Below are positions 37,113 to 46,105 of a DNA stretch of 64,000 nucleotides, one piece after another (the stretch's first letter is position 1; the number at the start of each line of letters is the position of its first letter). A program made the translations under genes and the position numbers. Where the stretch lies: the NCBI RefSeq assembly GCF_030915525.1, contig NZ_CP133269.1, forward strand, positions 2,577,001-2,641,000, written 5' to 3'. The DNA is from Neobacillus sp. PS2-9 (GTDB lineage: Bacteria; Bacillota; Bacilli; Bacillales; Cytobacillaceae). A model generated the notes under the pieces. The model did not search any database and had not been told where the DNA came from. It saw only the letters and a program-made list of their open reading frames with translations.

Positions 37113-37781
37113 ATGAGCTTGAAAGATAAGATTGGAAAATATATCAAACTAGAGATTTCCGGAAAGAAAATAATAAGTGGCTTATTAGTCGATATTGGTA
37201 GTGATTTATGGGTAGTTTTTAATGGGAATGACTACCTATATATTCCTATAATTCATATACAAAACTGGCAATTCTTAAAACATGATGAAATAGCTGAAAT
37301 TAGTTTTAATGATGAGCCTACACCAATTTACAATCACAATGAAGAAATATCCTTGAGAAAAACACTAACAGCTGCAAAGGGAATATTTACAGAAATCTAT
37401 GTAACAAGTAAACAAGCATTACATGGGTATATTATTAGTATCATGAATAATTACTTTGTATTTTATTCCCCTATTTATAAAACGATGTTTATCTCCCTTC
37501 ACCATCTAAAATGGTTAATCCCTTATACAAGTAACCAACGGCCATATGGCCTTAGTAATTCAAGTCTTCCAGTAAATCCAAGTGGCCATACATTTGCACG
37601 ATCATTCGAAGTTCAAATTGAGAAATGTGTTGGCGAATTAATTGTCTTCAATATAGGGGAAAATGAGAATGTAATTGGAAAAGTGCAAGGAATTAAAAAT
37701 AATTTCGTAGAATTAATCAGTGCAAAAGAAGACCCTGTTTTTGTAAATATGCAACATATTAAAACGGTTCATATGACTTGA
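37113..37781 (+). CDS. CotB-like spore coat protein C
   Basis: A 222-residue protein that seems to hold three Sm-like modules (about 5-55, 85-130, 165-222): GKYIKLEISGKKIISGLLVD, EIYVTSKQALHGYIISIMNN and GELIVFNIGENENVIGKVQG, each ending in a histidine-isoleucine or leucine turn (HIQNW, HLKWL, HIKTV). It lacks the charged tail of protein B and the RGGPES signature, so it is a more divergent member. AAAGGAAG precedes the ATG. The 190 bp before it contain no other convincing gene. MITE copy 3 follows. Confidence 0.75.
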   Translation: MSLKDKIGKYIKLEISGKKIISGLLVDIGSDLWVVFNGNDYLYIPIIHIQNWQFLKHDEIAEISFNDEPTPIYNHNEEISLRKTLTAAKGIFTEIYVTSKQALHGYIISIMNNYFVFYSPIYKTMFISLHHLKWLIPYTSNQRPYGLSNSSLPVNPSGHTFARSFEVQIEKCVGELIVFNIGENENVIGKVQGIKNNFVELISAKEDPVFVNMQHIKTVHMT

Positions 37782-37824
37782 AACCCTATCTTGTGGTTGA
37801 ATTATAAACAAGCTTTAAAAACTA

Positions 37825-38007
37825 GGCTCTGTTAAACTTGCCTGTTGATTTCCGCTCCAGGCACTTCGCTTTCCGTGGGTGTTTCGGCGAGCCTCCTCGG
37901 CGCTTGCGCCTGCGGGGTCTCCCCTGAACCATACTCCCACAGGAGTCTTCGTACCTTCCGCTCCAATCAACAGGGTGTATAAATCAAAACTGTTCTTTAA
38001 CACAGCC
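37825..38007 (-). mobile_element. MITE-like element, copy 3 (inverted)
   Basis: A 183-bp copy in the opposite orientation, from GGCTCTGTTAAAC to CTTTAACACAGCC on the plus strand. Flanks AAAAACTA (37817-37824) and AAAAACAA (38008-38015) match at 7 of 8 positions, an eroded target duplication. Lies between the CotB-like genes and a PAP2 gene. Confidence 0.84.
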
Positions 38008-38013
38008 AAAAAC

Positions 38014-38041
38014 AAAAAGAGTGTCTATGCACACTCTTTTT
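38014..38041 (-). terminator. Terminator of the PAP2 gene
   Basis: AAAAAGAGTG pairs with CACTCTTTTT; T-rich on the minus side. Confidence 0.8.
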
Positions 38042-38049
38042 ATACGGAA

Positions 38050-38697
38050 TTATTTGTTTTTTAATGAAACTGGCTCAGACTTTTCGCCCAAACGAAAGAT
38101 TAACAGTTCAAATGTGATTCCATATAGGAAAGTAACAAGAAACATCGAACCCACCATATCAAGAATAACATGTTGTTTAACAAATAGAGTGGAAATAATA
38201 ATTAATGACCCTGAAATATGAATACATAAATTGGTAATTAGATGCTTGTTTTTTATGTGGAGTGATGCAAGCATAACGGCAAAGGTTGTAAGTACGTGTA
38301 TACTCGGAAAACAATTATAGGGTCGATCGTTTTCATATATCCACTGTACAAGCACTTGAAGAAAGTTATCTCCTTGAATGGTTGGTCTTGGAACAGTGGT
38401 TTGAAAAAAGAAATAAATAACAAAGCAGATCAGCTCGGCAACCACAATCAAAAGCAATGTTCTTAAATATATCTTCGTATCCTTATACCAAAAGTAGATT
38501 AAAAACATAAATATATATACATACCAAAAAATATACGGAATAATAAAAAACGACAAAAATGGGATCACTTGATCCACTGTTGTAGAAATATCAAAGGCTT
38601 TATGTGAACGGTTATTTAGAAAACTATAAACAATTGCCAAAGCTGGAAATACTAATAAAAATAATAGGTAGGGAGCTTTTTGTATACTTTTTTTCAT
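38050..38697 (-). CDS. PAP2-superfamily membrane phosphatase/phosphotransferase
   Basis: A 215-residue protein with about six membrane helices. The PAP2 motifs are TTVPRPTI (motif 1, lacking the first KxxxxxxRP lysine), NCFPSIHVLTTFA (motif 2, PSxH) and STLFVKQHVILD (motif 3, SRxxxxxHxxxD-like with the Arg replaced). The pattern is closer to the Aur1/inositolphosphotransferase branch than to undecaprenyl pyrophosphatases. The active His and Asp are present. Likely acts on a lipid phosphate at the outer membrane face. Stands alone. Confidence 0.82.
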   Translation of the reverse strand: MKKSIQKAPYLLFLLVFPALAIVYSFLNNRSHKAFDISTTVDQVIPFLSFFIIPYIFWYVYIFMFLIYFWYKDTKIYLRTLLLIVVAELICFVIYFFFQTTVPRPTIQGDNFLQVLVQWIYENDRPYNCFPSIHVLTTFAVMLASLHIKNKHLITNLCIHISGSLIIISTLFVKQHVILDMVGSMFLVTFLYGITFELLIFRLGEKSEPVSLKNK

Positions 38698-38853
38698 GCG
38701 AGTCCCTCCCCTTAAATAAATTGGTCACTTTAATCACGAGTTTACTAAATAAATATTTTGTCGAACTATTTTCATAGTATCATAAAAACAGTTTGTATAC
38801 ATAAATTTCCCAACCGAATCCTAATTACCTTATCCCCATCATTTTTTGCAAAG

Positions 38854-39927
38854 TTAACTTCTTTTACAATAGCAATCCATTTCCAGTTTTAACCTTTCCA
38901 TCAGTTCCTTAACCGTAATTCTCTTCGCTAAACGCGGGCTCTGTCCTGACCAGAGTGACATACAATCCTTTTTCCCCGTAGACGAAGAGGCTTTTCGTAT
39001 TGTCTTCGTTAATTCATTTTGTATGGGATAGTCAGGCAGTTCATCTTCATATGGGTTCAATATTTCTATAAAACTGTTATTAATTCCTCGAGCCAGTTTC
39101 CCTGAAAATGCTTTTGTTAGTACAGTTTGGTCTTCTGTTGCCATTACTATAGCTTCCTTATGAAGGGGATGGGCGCCGCTTTCTTCACATACTAGAAAGG
39201 CAGTCCCCATCTGGACACCTGACGCTCCAAGTATTTTGGCCGCGCTGATACCCCTCCCATCCATTATTCCCCCAGCAGCGATTAATGGAATACGAATAGA
39301 ATCCGCGGTTTGTGGAATAAGCGACATCAGTCCGACTAAGCCTCTTTTATCTTCATTTTGGAATGTTCCACGATGCCCGCCTGCTTCCGCACCTTGGACA
39401 ACAACGGCATCCATGTCGGCCTGTTCATTGATTATTGCCTCATGTACCGTTGTTGCTGTGCCAATTAATATTACTGAAGATTTCTTAAGCTTTTTGATTA
39501 CTTCTTGTGTAGGCAAGCCAAAGGTAAAAGAACAAATGGGTACTTTTTCTTCAATGATTATATTAATATGTTCCTTAAAGATCTTGCAGTCTTGTTCAAA
39601 TGTAGGAAGTGTGTGTTGATCGGCAATTTCGTATTGATTCTTTATAGGCTGTAATAGAGCCATGGCTCTTTCAAGTTTATCAACATCAGTAGAATAGGTT
39701 GAAGGAACAAATAAATTTATCCCAAAAGGTTTATTAGTTAATTTTCGGATAGCCTTAATTTGTTTCTGTAGCTGCTCCGGACTCATATACCCAGCCCCTA
39801 CCATTCCAAGACCACCTGCATTCGATACAGCAGATACTAGTTCAGAAGATGTTGGACCGCCAGCCATTGGTGCTTGAATGATTGGATAGTTAACATTTAA
39901 TAATTCACTTAATTCGTTTTTCCACAT
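38854..39927 (-). CDS. Nitronate monooxygenase (class I-like)
   Basis: A 357-residue FMN TIM-barrel protein. It begins VNYPIIQAPMAGGPTSSELV like classical nitronate monooxygenases, has the catalytic-region His-Gly signature in VVQGAEAGGHRGTF, then AAGGIMDGRGISAAKILGAS and GVQMGTAFLVCEESGAH. This matches class I NMO better than the protein at 2784-3782. It detoxifies nitronates such as propionate-3-nitronate. I chose the ATG at 39927; the frame extends 18 codons further but the core begins here, with a GGGGT site. Isolated gene. Confidence 0.87.
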   Translation of the reverse strand: MWKNELSELLNVNYPIIQAPMAGGPTSSELVSAVSNAGGLGMVGAGYMSPEQLQKQIKAIRKLTNKPFGINLFVPSTYSTDVDKLERAMALLQPIKNQYEIADQHTLPTFEQDCKIFKEHINIIIEEKVPICSFTFGLPTQEVIKKLKKSSVILIGTATTVHEAIINEQADMDAVVVQGAEAGGHRGTFQNEDKRGLVGLMSLIPQTADSIRIPLIAAGGIMDGRGISAAKILGASGVQMGTAFLVCEESGAHPLHKEAIVMATEDQTVLTKAFSGKLARGINNSFIEILNPYEDELPDYPIQNELTKTIRKASSSTGKKDCMSLWSGQSPRLAKRITVKELMERLKLEMDCYCKRS

Positions 39928-40046
39928 ATTTGTATACCCCATTTCCGACCTTGTATCCTTCCTTCGCTTCCCTAAATTCAATCTAATACATATAAAGACG
40001 AAAAATCTTGGTTTCAGGTTTCGTGTTTTTGCAATATGTGTGAACT

Positions 40047-40418
40047 TTACAGTCCATCTTGTCTTCGAGTAAAACCATGATAGCGTGTGCCTTGGAAGAC
40101 GAGTTCTCCAGGGTCTCCTTCAGCTAACTGACCGTATTCTCGACCATTTACACCAAACTCCATCCGATCACCACTCTCTACTTGGAAAGTTACAAAGTAC
40201 CAAGTACTAGAATGATGGTCATTCCCGCCATGGCGTACCTGTGTTCGCTTAGAAACCACAACCGCATCAACGTTTAGGCGCGGTTGTCTATTATTATTAC
40301 TCCATTCTCTTATACCCCTAATAATGGAAAAAAGAATGATACCAGCGACAATGATAAAAAATATGGGAAGTATAGTTTGCATAATTGAAAAAATATCGAA
40401 TCCAGTGTAAATATCCAT
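40047..40418 (-). CDS. DUF2500 family membrane protein
   Basis: A 123-residue protein with one N-terminal helix (MQTILPIFFIIVAGIILFSI) and a cytoplasmic or extracellular DUF2500 domain with VVSKRTQVRHGG, STWYFVTFQVESGDRMEFGV and GELVFQGTRYHGF. Function is unknown in all organisms. ATG 40418 has GGGGG before it; a start five codons upstream is possible. Confidence 0.8.
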   Translation of the reverse strand: MDIYTGFDIFSIMQTILPIFFIIVAGIILFSIIRGIREWSNNNRQPRLNVDAVVVSKRTQVRHGGNDHHSSTWYFVTFQVESGDRMEFGVNGREYGQLAEGDPGELVFQGTRYHGFTRRQDGL

Positions 40419-40550
40419 CCCCCTGCCCCCCACCTTTTTGTTGTTAAATATTAATACGTAAAACCCGAAAATTCGTTTCGAATATTTTAATAATTTCTAT
40501 TGTCTCTTTTATGGTAAGCTGAAAAAAACGAAAAATAGTTGGTGAACCCC

Positions 40551-40943
40551 ATGGAACGAATAATATTATTCGACGGTGTCTGCAATCTTTGCAATAAAAG
40601 TGTACAATTTATTTTCAAACGAGATCCGTCTGGAACCTTTAAATTTGCCTCCCTTCAAAGCAAAACTGGTCAAAACCTCTTAAAAGCGCACGGATTATCA
40701 ACCGATATAAACAGCTTTGTTTTAATTGAAGATAAAAGAATATATGTAAAATCCACAGCCGCTTTACGAGTTTGTACCCATTTGAGTGGCCTTTGGAAAA
40801 TGCTATCCGTTTTCCTGGTAGTCCCTCCATTTTTTAGAGACTTACTTTACGAATGGATTGCCAAAAATCGATATAAATGGTTTGGAAAAAAAGATCACTG
40901 CCTGCTGCCATTGCCAGAATGGAAAAGCAGATTCCTAGAATAA
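40551..40943 (+). CDS. DCC-family thiol-disulfide oxidoreductase-like protein (YuxK-like)
   Basis: A 130-residue protein with the DCC signature at its start: ILFDGVCNLCNKSVQF, a CxxC motif in a thioredoxin-like setting, and FASLQSKTGQNLL, then RVCTHLSGLW and PLPEWKSRFLE at the end. The family is named for these conserved Asp-Cys-Cys residues; B. subtilis YuxK is the local relative. ATG 40551 is preceded by GGTG; in-frame GTG and TTG just upstream are alternatives. Redox role is by family. Confidence 0.85.
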   Translation: MERIILFDGVCNLCNKSVQFIFKRDPSGTFKFASLQSKTGQNLLKAHGLSTDINSFVLIEDKRIYVKSTAALRVCTHLSGLWKMLSVFLVVPPFFRDLLYEWIAKNRYKWFGKKDHCLLPLPEWKSRFLE

Positions 40944-41001
40944 GCAAAAAACAATATAGATTACCAAATACAATATTACCATATAATGGGATCAATCCAT
41001 T

Positions 41002-41016
41002 TGGTGCCTGACACCA
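41002..41016. repeat. Short dispersed palindromic repeat TGGTGCCTGACNCCA, copy 1
   Basis: TGGTGCCTGACACCA, an imperfect inverted repeat. A second copy differing by one base is at 57732-57746. From memory, this word is common between genes in Bacillus. Confidence 0.6.
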
Positions 41017-41088
41017 TAAAATCCTAATAATTTATCCTCTAAAGCATAACTTTTACTAATATGTCTAATTTCATCTGGAGGTGCTTCC

Positions 41089-42279
41089 ATGGATATCATT
41101 GTTAGGCAAGGGGATTCTTTATGGCACTATAGTCAGTTATTTAAAATAGATATGCAATTAATTAATGATTCCAATCGGGCCGTGCAACCAAATGCTCTTT
41201 CTATTGGGCAAAAGATTCGGATTCCAGGTTTTGTCGCTCAGGAATATCAAATACGCCAAGGGGACACTTTATGAAAAATAGCTCAAAATCGTAATCTCCC
41301 ACTAGAAACTCTGCAACTGGTTAACCCAAACATAAATCCAACTAACATAAAAGTGGGCCAAACAATTAAAGTTCCATTAAGGATAACCTGGAGATTAGTG
41401 AACGGCGGACAAAGATACGACTATCAAACCTTGATCACTGATATCTCCCGATTAGAAAGTGTTTACCCATTTTTACAGATACCTTCAATAGGAAAAACCG
41501 TTTTGGGAAAAAATATTCCTGAGATGGTAATTGGTACTGGTGGGAAAAGGGTTCACTACAATGGATCTTTCCATGCAAATGAATGGATTACTACTCCCAT
41601 CATTATGACTTTTATTAATGATTACCTATTATCACTGACAAATCACAATGCCATTCGTGGACTTTCAACCAGCAGGTTTTACCAGCAAAGTACTTTATCA
41701 TTTGTACCAATGGTAAACCCAGATGGTGTCGATCTCGTTTTACATGGGCCACCTTCAAGCGCGCCATGGAATACAAAAGTCATCGACTACAATAAAGGCA
41801 GTACGGATTTTTCGGGATGGAAGGCCAACATTAGAGGTGTTGACCTTAACGATCAATTCCCTGCTAGATGGGAGCTCGAAAAGGCAAGGAATCCTGACCA
41901 GCCAGGACCAAGGGATTATGGTGGCGAAAAGCCCCTCTCTGAGCCTGAAGCCATTGCGATGGCAGATTTGACAAAAAGGCGGGATTTTTCACGAGTGCTA
42001 GCGTTCCATACACAAGGTGAAGTAATGTACTGGGGATTTGAAAATCAAGAACCCCCTGAGTCAGAGACAATAGTGACTGAATTTAGTAGAGTCAGTGGAT
42101 ATGAGCCTGTAAAAACGATTGAAAGCTATGCAGGTTATAAAGACTGGTTTATCCAAGATTGGAGAAGGCCAGGATTTACAATAGAGATTGGAAAAGGAAT
42201 TAACCCTCTCCCCCTTTCCCAATTTGACGAGATATATCAAAAAACACTTGGGATTTTCTTAGCAGGACTCTATATGTGA
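41089..42279 (+). pseudogene. LysM-M14 gamma-D-glutamyl-diamino acid endopeptidase with in-frame TGA
   Basis: Read through, a 396-residue protein: two LysM repeats (about 1-46, IVRQGDSLWHYSQLF; and 50-97, YQIRQGDTL then KIAQNRNLPLETL), then an M14 zinc carboxypeptidase domain (about 110-396). Zinc ligands are in GSFHANEW and LAFHTQGE, and the catalytic Glu in FTIEIGKG. TGA at 41272-41274 stands where LysM motifs have Trp (GDTLWKIA), so it is probably TGG to TGA. The rest is intact with no other lesion. Such enzymes cut the stem peptide of peptidoglycan, often for sporulation or recycling. Internal starts could yield the M14 domain alone. Confidence 0.87.
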
Positions 42280-42280
42280 A

Positions 42281-42313
42281 AAATGAGGTTGGAATGTTCC
42301 AACCTCATTTTTG
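42281..42313 (+). terminator. Terminator of the M14 gene
   Basis: AAATGAGGTT pairs with AACCTCATTT around GGAATGTTCC, itself a palindrome, followed by TTG. MITE copy 4 begins three bases later. Confidence 0.85.
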
Positions 42314-42316
42314 TAA

Positions 42317-42490
42317 GGCTGCGTTATAGAACATTGTTGAATTTATACACTGTTGATTGGAGTGGAAGGCGCGAAGACTCCTGTGGGAGTGCGGGTCAGG
42401 GGAGACCCCGCAGGCGCAAGCGCCAAGGAGGCTCGCCGAAACGCCCACGGAAAGCGAAGCGCCTGGAGCGGAAATCAACAGACAAGTTAT
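42317..42490 (+). mobile_element. MITE-like element, copy 4 (right end degenerate)
   Basis: Starts GGCTGCGTTATAGAAC and keeps the body through AATCAACAGACAAGTTATA, but the AGCC terminus is lost; the sequence continues AAAAAAAGAACCC. No target duplication is visible. It was inserted just after the M14 terminator. Confidence 0.78.
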
Positions 42491-42503
42491 AAAAAAAGAA
42501 CCC

Positions 42504-42559
42504 TTGAACGGTTGTTCAAAAGGTTCAAACGAGAACTTAGTGGTCTAGGCTAAGTTCTC
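42504..42559. other. Pair of palindromes near the degenerate MITE end
   Basis: TTGAAC-GGTT-GTTCAA at 42504-42519 and GAGAACTTAG-N9-CTAAGTTCTC at 42531-42559 (10-bp perfect arms). Neither is followed by a T tract, so they are not ordinary terminators. No gene reads through them. The rest of 42560-42750 is AT-rich without a gene. Confidence 0.45.
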
Positions 42560-42755
42560 AACAATTAGGAGGTCTAAACTCAGAAGAATTTAAACATCTA
42601 TAGTGTACCATTTTCGCAAAATTCATTCAACGGTTTAATGCTGTAAAGACAAAAAGTGATACGAAAGGCATATTACAAAATTACCATTTTTTTCTTAGAA
42701 ACTATTGCGTGGTCATAAGGTAATTTACAATAAAAATATTTCTAAGCTTTCGTTG

Positions 42756-42784
42756 TTGACATACATGTATATACAAGCTAGAAT
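42756..42784 (+). promoter_or_regulatory. Promoter of treP-treA-treR
   Basis: TTGACA at 42756-42761 and TAGAAT at 42779-42784 separated by 17 bp. A TreR operator half (CATGTATATACAAG, 42764-42777) fills the spacer, so binding would exclude RNA polymerase. Confidence 0.78.
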
Positions 42785-42797
42785 GAAAACGTACTCA
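42784..42797 (+). promoter_or_regulatory. Catabolite-responsive element (cre)
   Basis: TGAAAACGTACTCA matches the cre consensus TGWAANCGNTNWCA at all but one position. It covers the expected transcription start, so CcpA would repress the operon in rich sugar. Confidence 0.6.
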
Positions 42798-42800
42798 AAA

Positions 42801-42814
42801 CTTGTATATACAAG
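42801..42814. promoter_or_regulatory. TreR operator
   Basis: CTTGTATATACAAG is a perfect 14-bp palindrome just downstream of the start site, matching the known trehalose operator type. A further half-like site, CTTGTATATATATC, is at 42849-42862. Confidence 0.78.
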
Positions 42815-42916
42815 AGGAATACCTCTTATGTAACCGTACTTATTACTGCTTGTATATATATCAGATACTAAATAGATAATAATGGGGCCAATCCCATTTT
42901 CAGGGGGAAAGAGAAA

Positions 42917-44341
42917 ATGTCTAAGTACACAGAACCTTCAAAGGATTTATTAAAGCACATTGGAGGAAAAGAAAACATTGCAGCTGTTACCCATTGTGTA
43001 ACACGAATGCGATTTGTATTAAATGATCCATCAAAAGCTGATGTTGAAAAAATCGAAGGAATCCAGCTTGTAAAAGGTACATTTACCCAAGCGGGACAAT
43101 TCCAAGTCATTATCGGAAATGATGTTTCTAGTTTCTACAACGATTTTGTCAAAATTGCAGATGTAGAAGGTACATCAAAAGAGGAAGCAAAAGTAGCAGC
43201 CAAGCAAAATATGAACTGGCTACAGCGAATGATGGGTCACTTAGCTGAAATCTTCACACCATTAATTCCTGCACTCGTAGTCGGAGGTTTAATTCTTGGC
43301 TTCCGAAATGTAATCGGTGACATTAAATTACTTGAAGATGGAACAAAAACTATTATTGAAGTTTCACAATTTTGGGCTGGGGTCCACTCATTCCTATGGT
43401 TAATCGGAGAAGCTATATTCCACTTCTTACCGGTTGGTATTACATGGTCAGTGGCAAAGAAAATGGGCGCTTCGCAAATTTTGGGTATCGTTTTGGGTAT
43501 TACCCTAGTATCTCCTCAATTATTAAATGCTTATGGCGTTGCAGGTGCAAAGGAAATACCAACATGGGATTTTGGTTTTGCACATATTAAGATGATTGGT
43601 TATCAAGCACAAGTAATCCCTGCGATTTTAGCTGGAATTGTATTAGGGTTCTTGGAAACAAGATTACGTAAAATCGTACCAAACTCAATCTCTATGATTG
43701 TTGTTCCGTTTTTCGCATTAGTTCCAACAGTATTAATCGCACACACCATTTTGGGTCCGATCGGCTGGTCTATCGGTTCTGGTATCTCTCATGTGGTTTA
43801 CTCAAGTTTAACTTCTGCATTTGGCTGGTTATTTGCAGCAATCTTTGGCTTTGCATACGCTCCACTTGTTATTACAGGTTTACACCATATGACAAATGCA
43901 ATTGACCTTCAATTGATGAGTGAACTTGGTGGTACAAATCTATGGCCAATGATTGCTTTATCTAACATTGCTCAAGGTTCAGCAGTTCTTGCAATGATTT
44001 TTATCAACCGTAAAAATGAAGAAGAAAAGCAGGTTTCAATACCAGCGGCAATTTCTTGTTACTTAGGTGTAACTGAGCCAGCGATGTTCGGTATTAACCT
44101 GAAATATGGCTTTCCCTTCTTAGCTGCCATGATCGGTTCCATGATTGCTGGTGTTGTATCAGTAGCAACAGGTGTCATGGCTAACTCAATTGGGGTCGGT
44201 GGTCTCCCTGGAATCCTATCCATACAGCCAAAATATATGGCTATGTTTGCAGTATGCATGTTGATTGCAATTGTGGTTCCATTCATTTTAACTAACATCT
44301 TTGCAAAAACAGGTGTTAAAAAGTTTAGTCTAAAAAAATAA
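42917..44341 (+). CDS. treP: PTS trehalose-specific EIIBC component
   Basis: A 474-residue PTS permease that imports trehalose and phosphorylates it to trehalose 6-phosphate. The EIIB domain (about 1-85) carries the phosphocysteine in VTHCVTRMRFVLND; the EIIC domain (about 105-470) has some ten helices with the family-specific VGITWSVAKKMGASQILGIV and FAYAPLVITGLHHMTNAIDL, and GVTEPAMFGINLKYGFPF near 380. There is no EIIA domain, so a glucose-type EIIA is borrowed. GGGGGAAAG precedes the ATG. First gene of the tre operon. Confidence 0.95.
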   Translation: MSKYTEPSKDLLKHIGGKENIAAVTHCVTRMRFVLNDPSKADVEKIEGIQLVKGTFTQAGQFQVIIGNDVSSFYNDFVKIADVEGTSKEEAKVAAKQNMNWLQRMMGHLAEIFTPLIPALVVGGLILGFRNVIGDIKLLEDGTKTIIEVSQFWAGVHSFLWLIGEAIFHFLPVGITWSVAKKMGASQILGIVLGITLVSPQLLNAYGVAGAKEIPTWDFGFAHIKMIGYQAQVIPAILAGIVLGFLETRLRKIVPNSISMIVVPFFALVPTVLIAHTILGPIGWSIGSGISHVVYSSLTSAFGWLFAAIFGFAYAPLVITGLHHMTNAIDLQLMSELGGTNLWPMIALSNIAQGSAVLAMIFINRKNEEEKQVSIPAAISCYLGVTEPAMFGINLKYGFPFLAAMIGSMIAGVVSVATGVMANSIGVGGLPGILSIQPKYMAMFAVCMLIAIVVPFILTNIFAKTGVKKFSLKK

Positions 44342-44356
44342 AATGACACTCCATTT

Positions 44357-44382
44357 AGGAGGGAGACCATCTCCCTCCTTTT
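44357..44382 (+). terminator. Intercistronic hairpin between treP and treA
   Basis: AGGAGGGAG pairs with CTCCCTCCT, then TTTT. Probably a weak terminator or RNA-stabilising hairpin that lowers treA relative to treP. Confidence 0.5.
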
Positions 44383-44423
44383 CCACATTAGAAAAATTCA
44401 AAAATTATAGGCAGGTGTTTAGT

Positions 44424-46091
44424 TTGTCAACAGCATGGTGGAAAAAAGCAGTCGTTTATCAAATTTATCCAAAGAGTTTTAATGATACAACCGGAAATGG
44501 TACTGGAGATATCCAAGGAATCATTGAAAAATTGGATTATTTAAAAGAACTTGGGGTCGATGTTCTTTGGCTAACACCTATATATCAATCCCCTCAACGT
44601 GATAACGGTTATGATATTAGTGATTATTATTCCATTCATGAAGATTACGGAACAATGGCTGATTTTGAACGACTCCTAGAACAAGCTCATAAACGGAATA
44701 TTAAAATCATTATGGACATCGTAATCAACCATACCTCCACTGAGCATGAGTGGTTTAAACAAGCCAAATCCTCTAAGGATAACCCATACCGTGACTTCTA
44801 TATTTGGAAAGATGGTAAAAACGGTGAACCGCCAACGAATTGGGAGTCAAAATTTGGGGGATCTGCATGGGAGTACGATGAATCAACTGACCAGTATTAC
44901 CTTCATTTGTTCGATGTTACACAAGCAGACCTCAATTGGGAAAACAAAAAGTTACGCGAGGCACTATATGAGATGATGCACTTTTGGTTAAAAAAAGGTG
45001 TCGATGGGTTCCGCTTGGATGTGATTAATTTAATTTCTAAAGACCAGCACTTCCCTCAAGATGACAGTGATGGGCGTAAATTTTATACAGATGGACCGAG
45101 AATTCATGAATTTCTGCATGAAATGAACGAGGAAGTTTTTTCAAAATACAATATTATGACCGTTGGCGAAATGTCTTCTACATCTATTGATAATTGTATT
45201 CGTTATACGAATCCTGATCAGGAAGAATTAAATATGACGTTTAGTTTTCATCATCTGAAGGTTGATTATCCAAATGGAGATAAGTGGACAAAAGCAGATT
45301 TTGATTTTCAATCATTAAAGCAAATTCTATCTACATGGCAGGTCCAGATGAATCAAGGTGGCGGTTGGAATGCCCTCTTCTGGTGTAATCATGACCAGCC
45401 ACGTGTGGTTTCACGCTTCGGCAACGACCAAACCTATCATAAAGAATCTGCTAAAATGCTGGCAACGGCCCTGCATTTGATGCAAGGAACCCCTTATATT
45501 TATCAAGGGGAGGAATTTGGGATGACCAATCCAAACTTTTCTAAGATTGATGACTATCGTGATGTTGAGTCCTTAAATATTTTTAACATGAAGAAACAGG
45601 AAGGGTTAACAGAACAAGAAATTCTTGAAATTCTAAAACAAAAATCTCGAGATAATTCGAGAACTCCTGTTCAATGGAATGCTAGTGAACACGCAGGCTT
45701 TACTACTGGTACACCGTGGATTGGTACGGCAAGAAACTACAAAGAAATTAACGCTGCACAAGCTATTTGCGATTCAGACTCTATTTTCTTCCACTACCAA
45801 AAGCTAATCCAATTAAGAAAACAATATGATGTGATTACAGACGGTGATTTCGAACTCATTTTGGATGAAGATGAAGAGTTATTTGCGTATATCCGGTCAA
45901 GTGGCTCTGAAAAATTAGTGGTGATTAATAATTTTTATGGAAAAGAAAAGACATTCCACCTCCCTTCTCATTTAAATCTTGATGAATTTACAAGTGAGAT
46001 GTTACTCTCTAATTACAAGGATTCTGCGAAATTTGGCGGAGAAATCCAATTAAGACCATTTGAATCACTTGTGTACCACCTGAAAAAATGA
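44424..46091 (+). CDS. treA: Phospho-alpha-(1,1)-glucosidase (trehalose-6-phosphate hydrolase)
   Basis: A 555-residue GH13 enzyme that splits trehalose 6-phosphate to glucose and glucose 6-phosphate. It starts WWKKAVVYQIYPKSFNDTTG after a few residues. Conserved regions are DIVINHTSTEHEW, GFRLDVINLISK with the catalytic Asp, TVGEMSSTS with the acid Glu, and LFWCNHDQPRVVSRFG with the third Asp. I chose the TTG at 44424 after AGGTG, since the B. subtilis protein starts in the same place; the open frame is longer but that part encodes the hairpin between the genes. Confidence 0.93.
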   Translation: MSTAWWKKAVVYQIYPKSFNDTTGNGTGDIQGIIEKLDYLKELGVDVLWLTPIYQSPQRDNGYDISDYYSIHEDYGTMADFERLLEQAHKRNIKIIMDIVINHTSTEHEWFKQAKSSKDNPYRDFYIWKDGKNGEPPTNWESKFGGSAWEYDESTDQYYLHLFDVTQADLNWENKKLREALYEMMHFWLKKGVDGFRLDVINLISKDQHFPQDDSDGRKFYTDGPRIHEFLHEMNEEVFSKYNIMTVGEMSSTSIDNCIRYTNPDQEELNMTFSFHHLKVDYPNGDKWTKADFDFQSLKQILSTWQVQMNQGGGWNALFWCNHDQPRVVSRFGNDQTYHKESAKMLATALHLMQGTPYIYQGEEFGMTNPNFSKIDDYRDVESLNIFNMKKQEGLTEQEILEILKQKSRDNSRTPVQWNASEHAGFTTGTPWIGTARNYKEINAAQAICDSDSIFFHYQKLIQLRKQYDVITDGDFELILDEDEELFAYIRSSGSEKLVVINNFYGKEKTFHLPSHLNLDEFTSEMLLSNYKDSAKFGGEIQLRPFESLVYHLKK

Positions 46092-46105
46092 ACGGAGATG
46101 TCACT

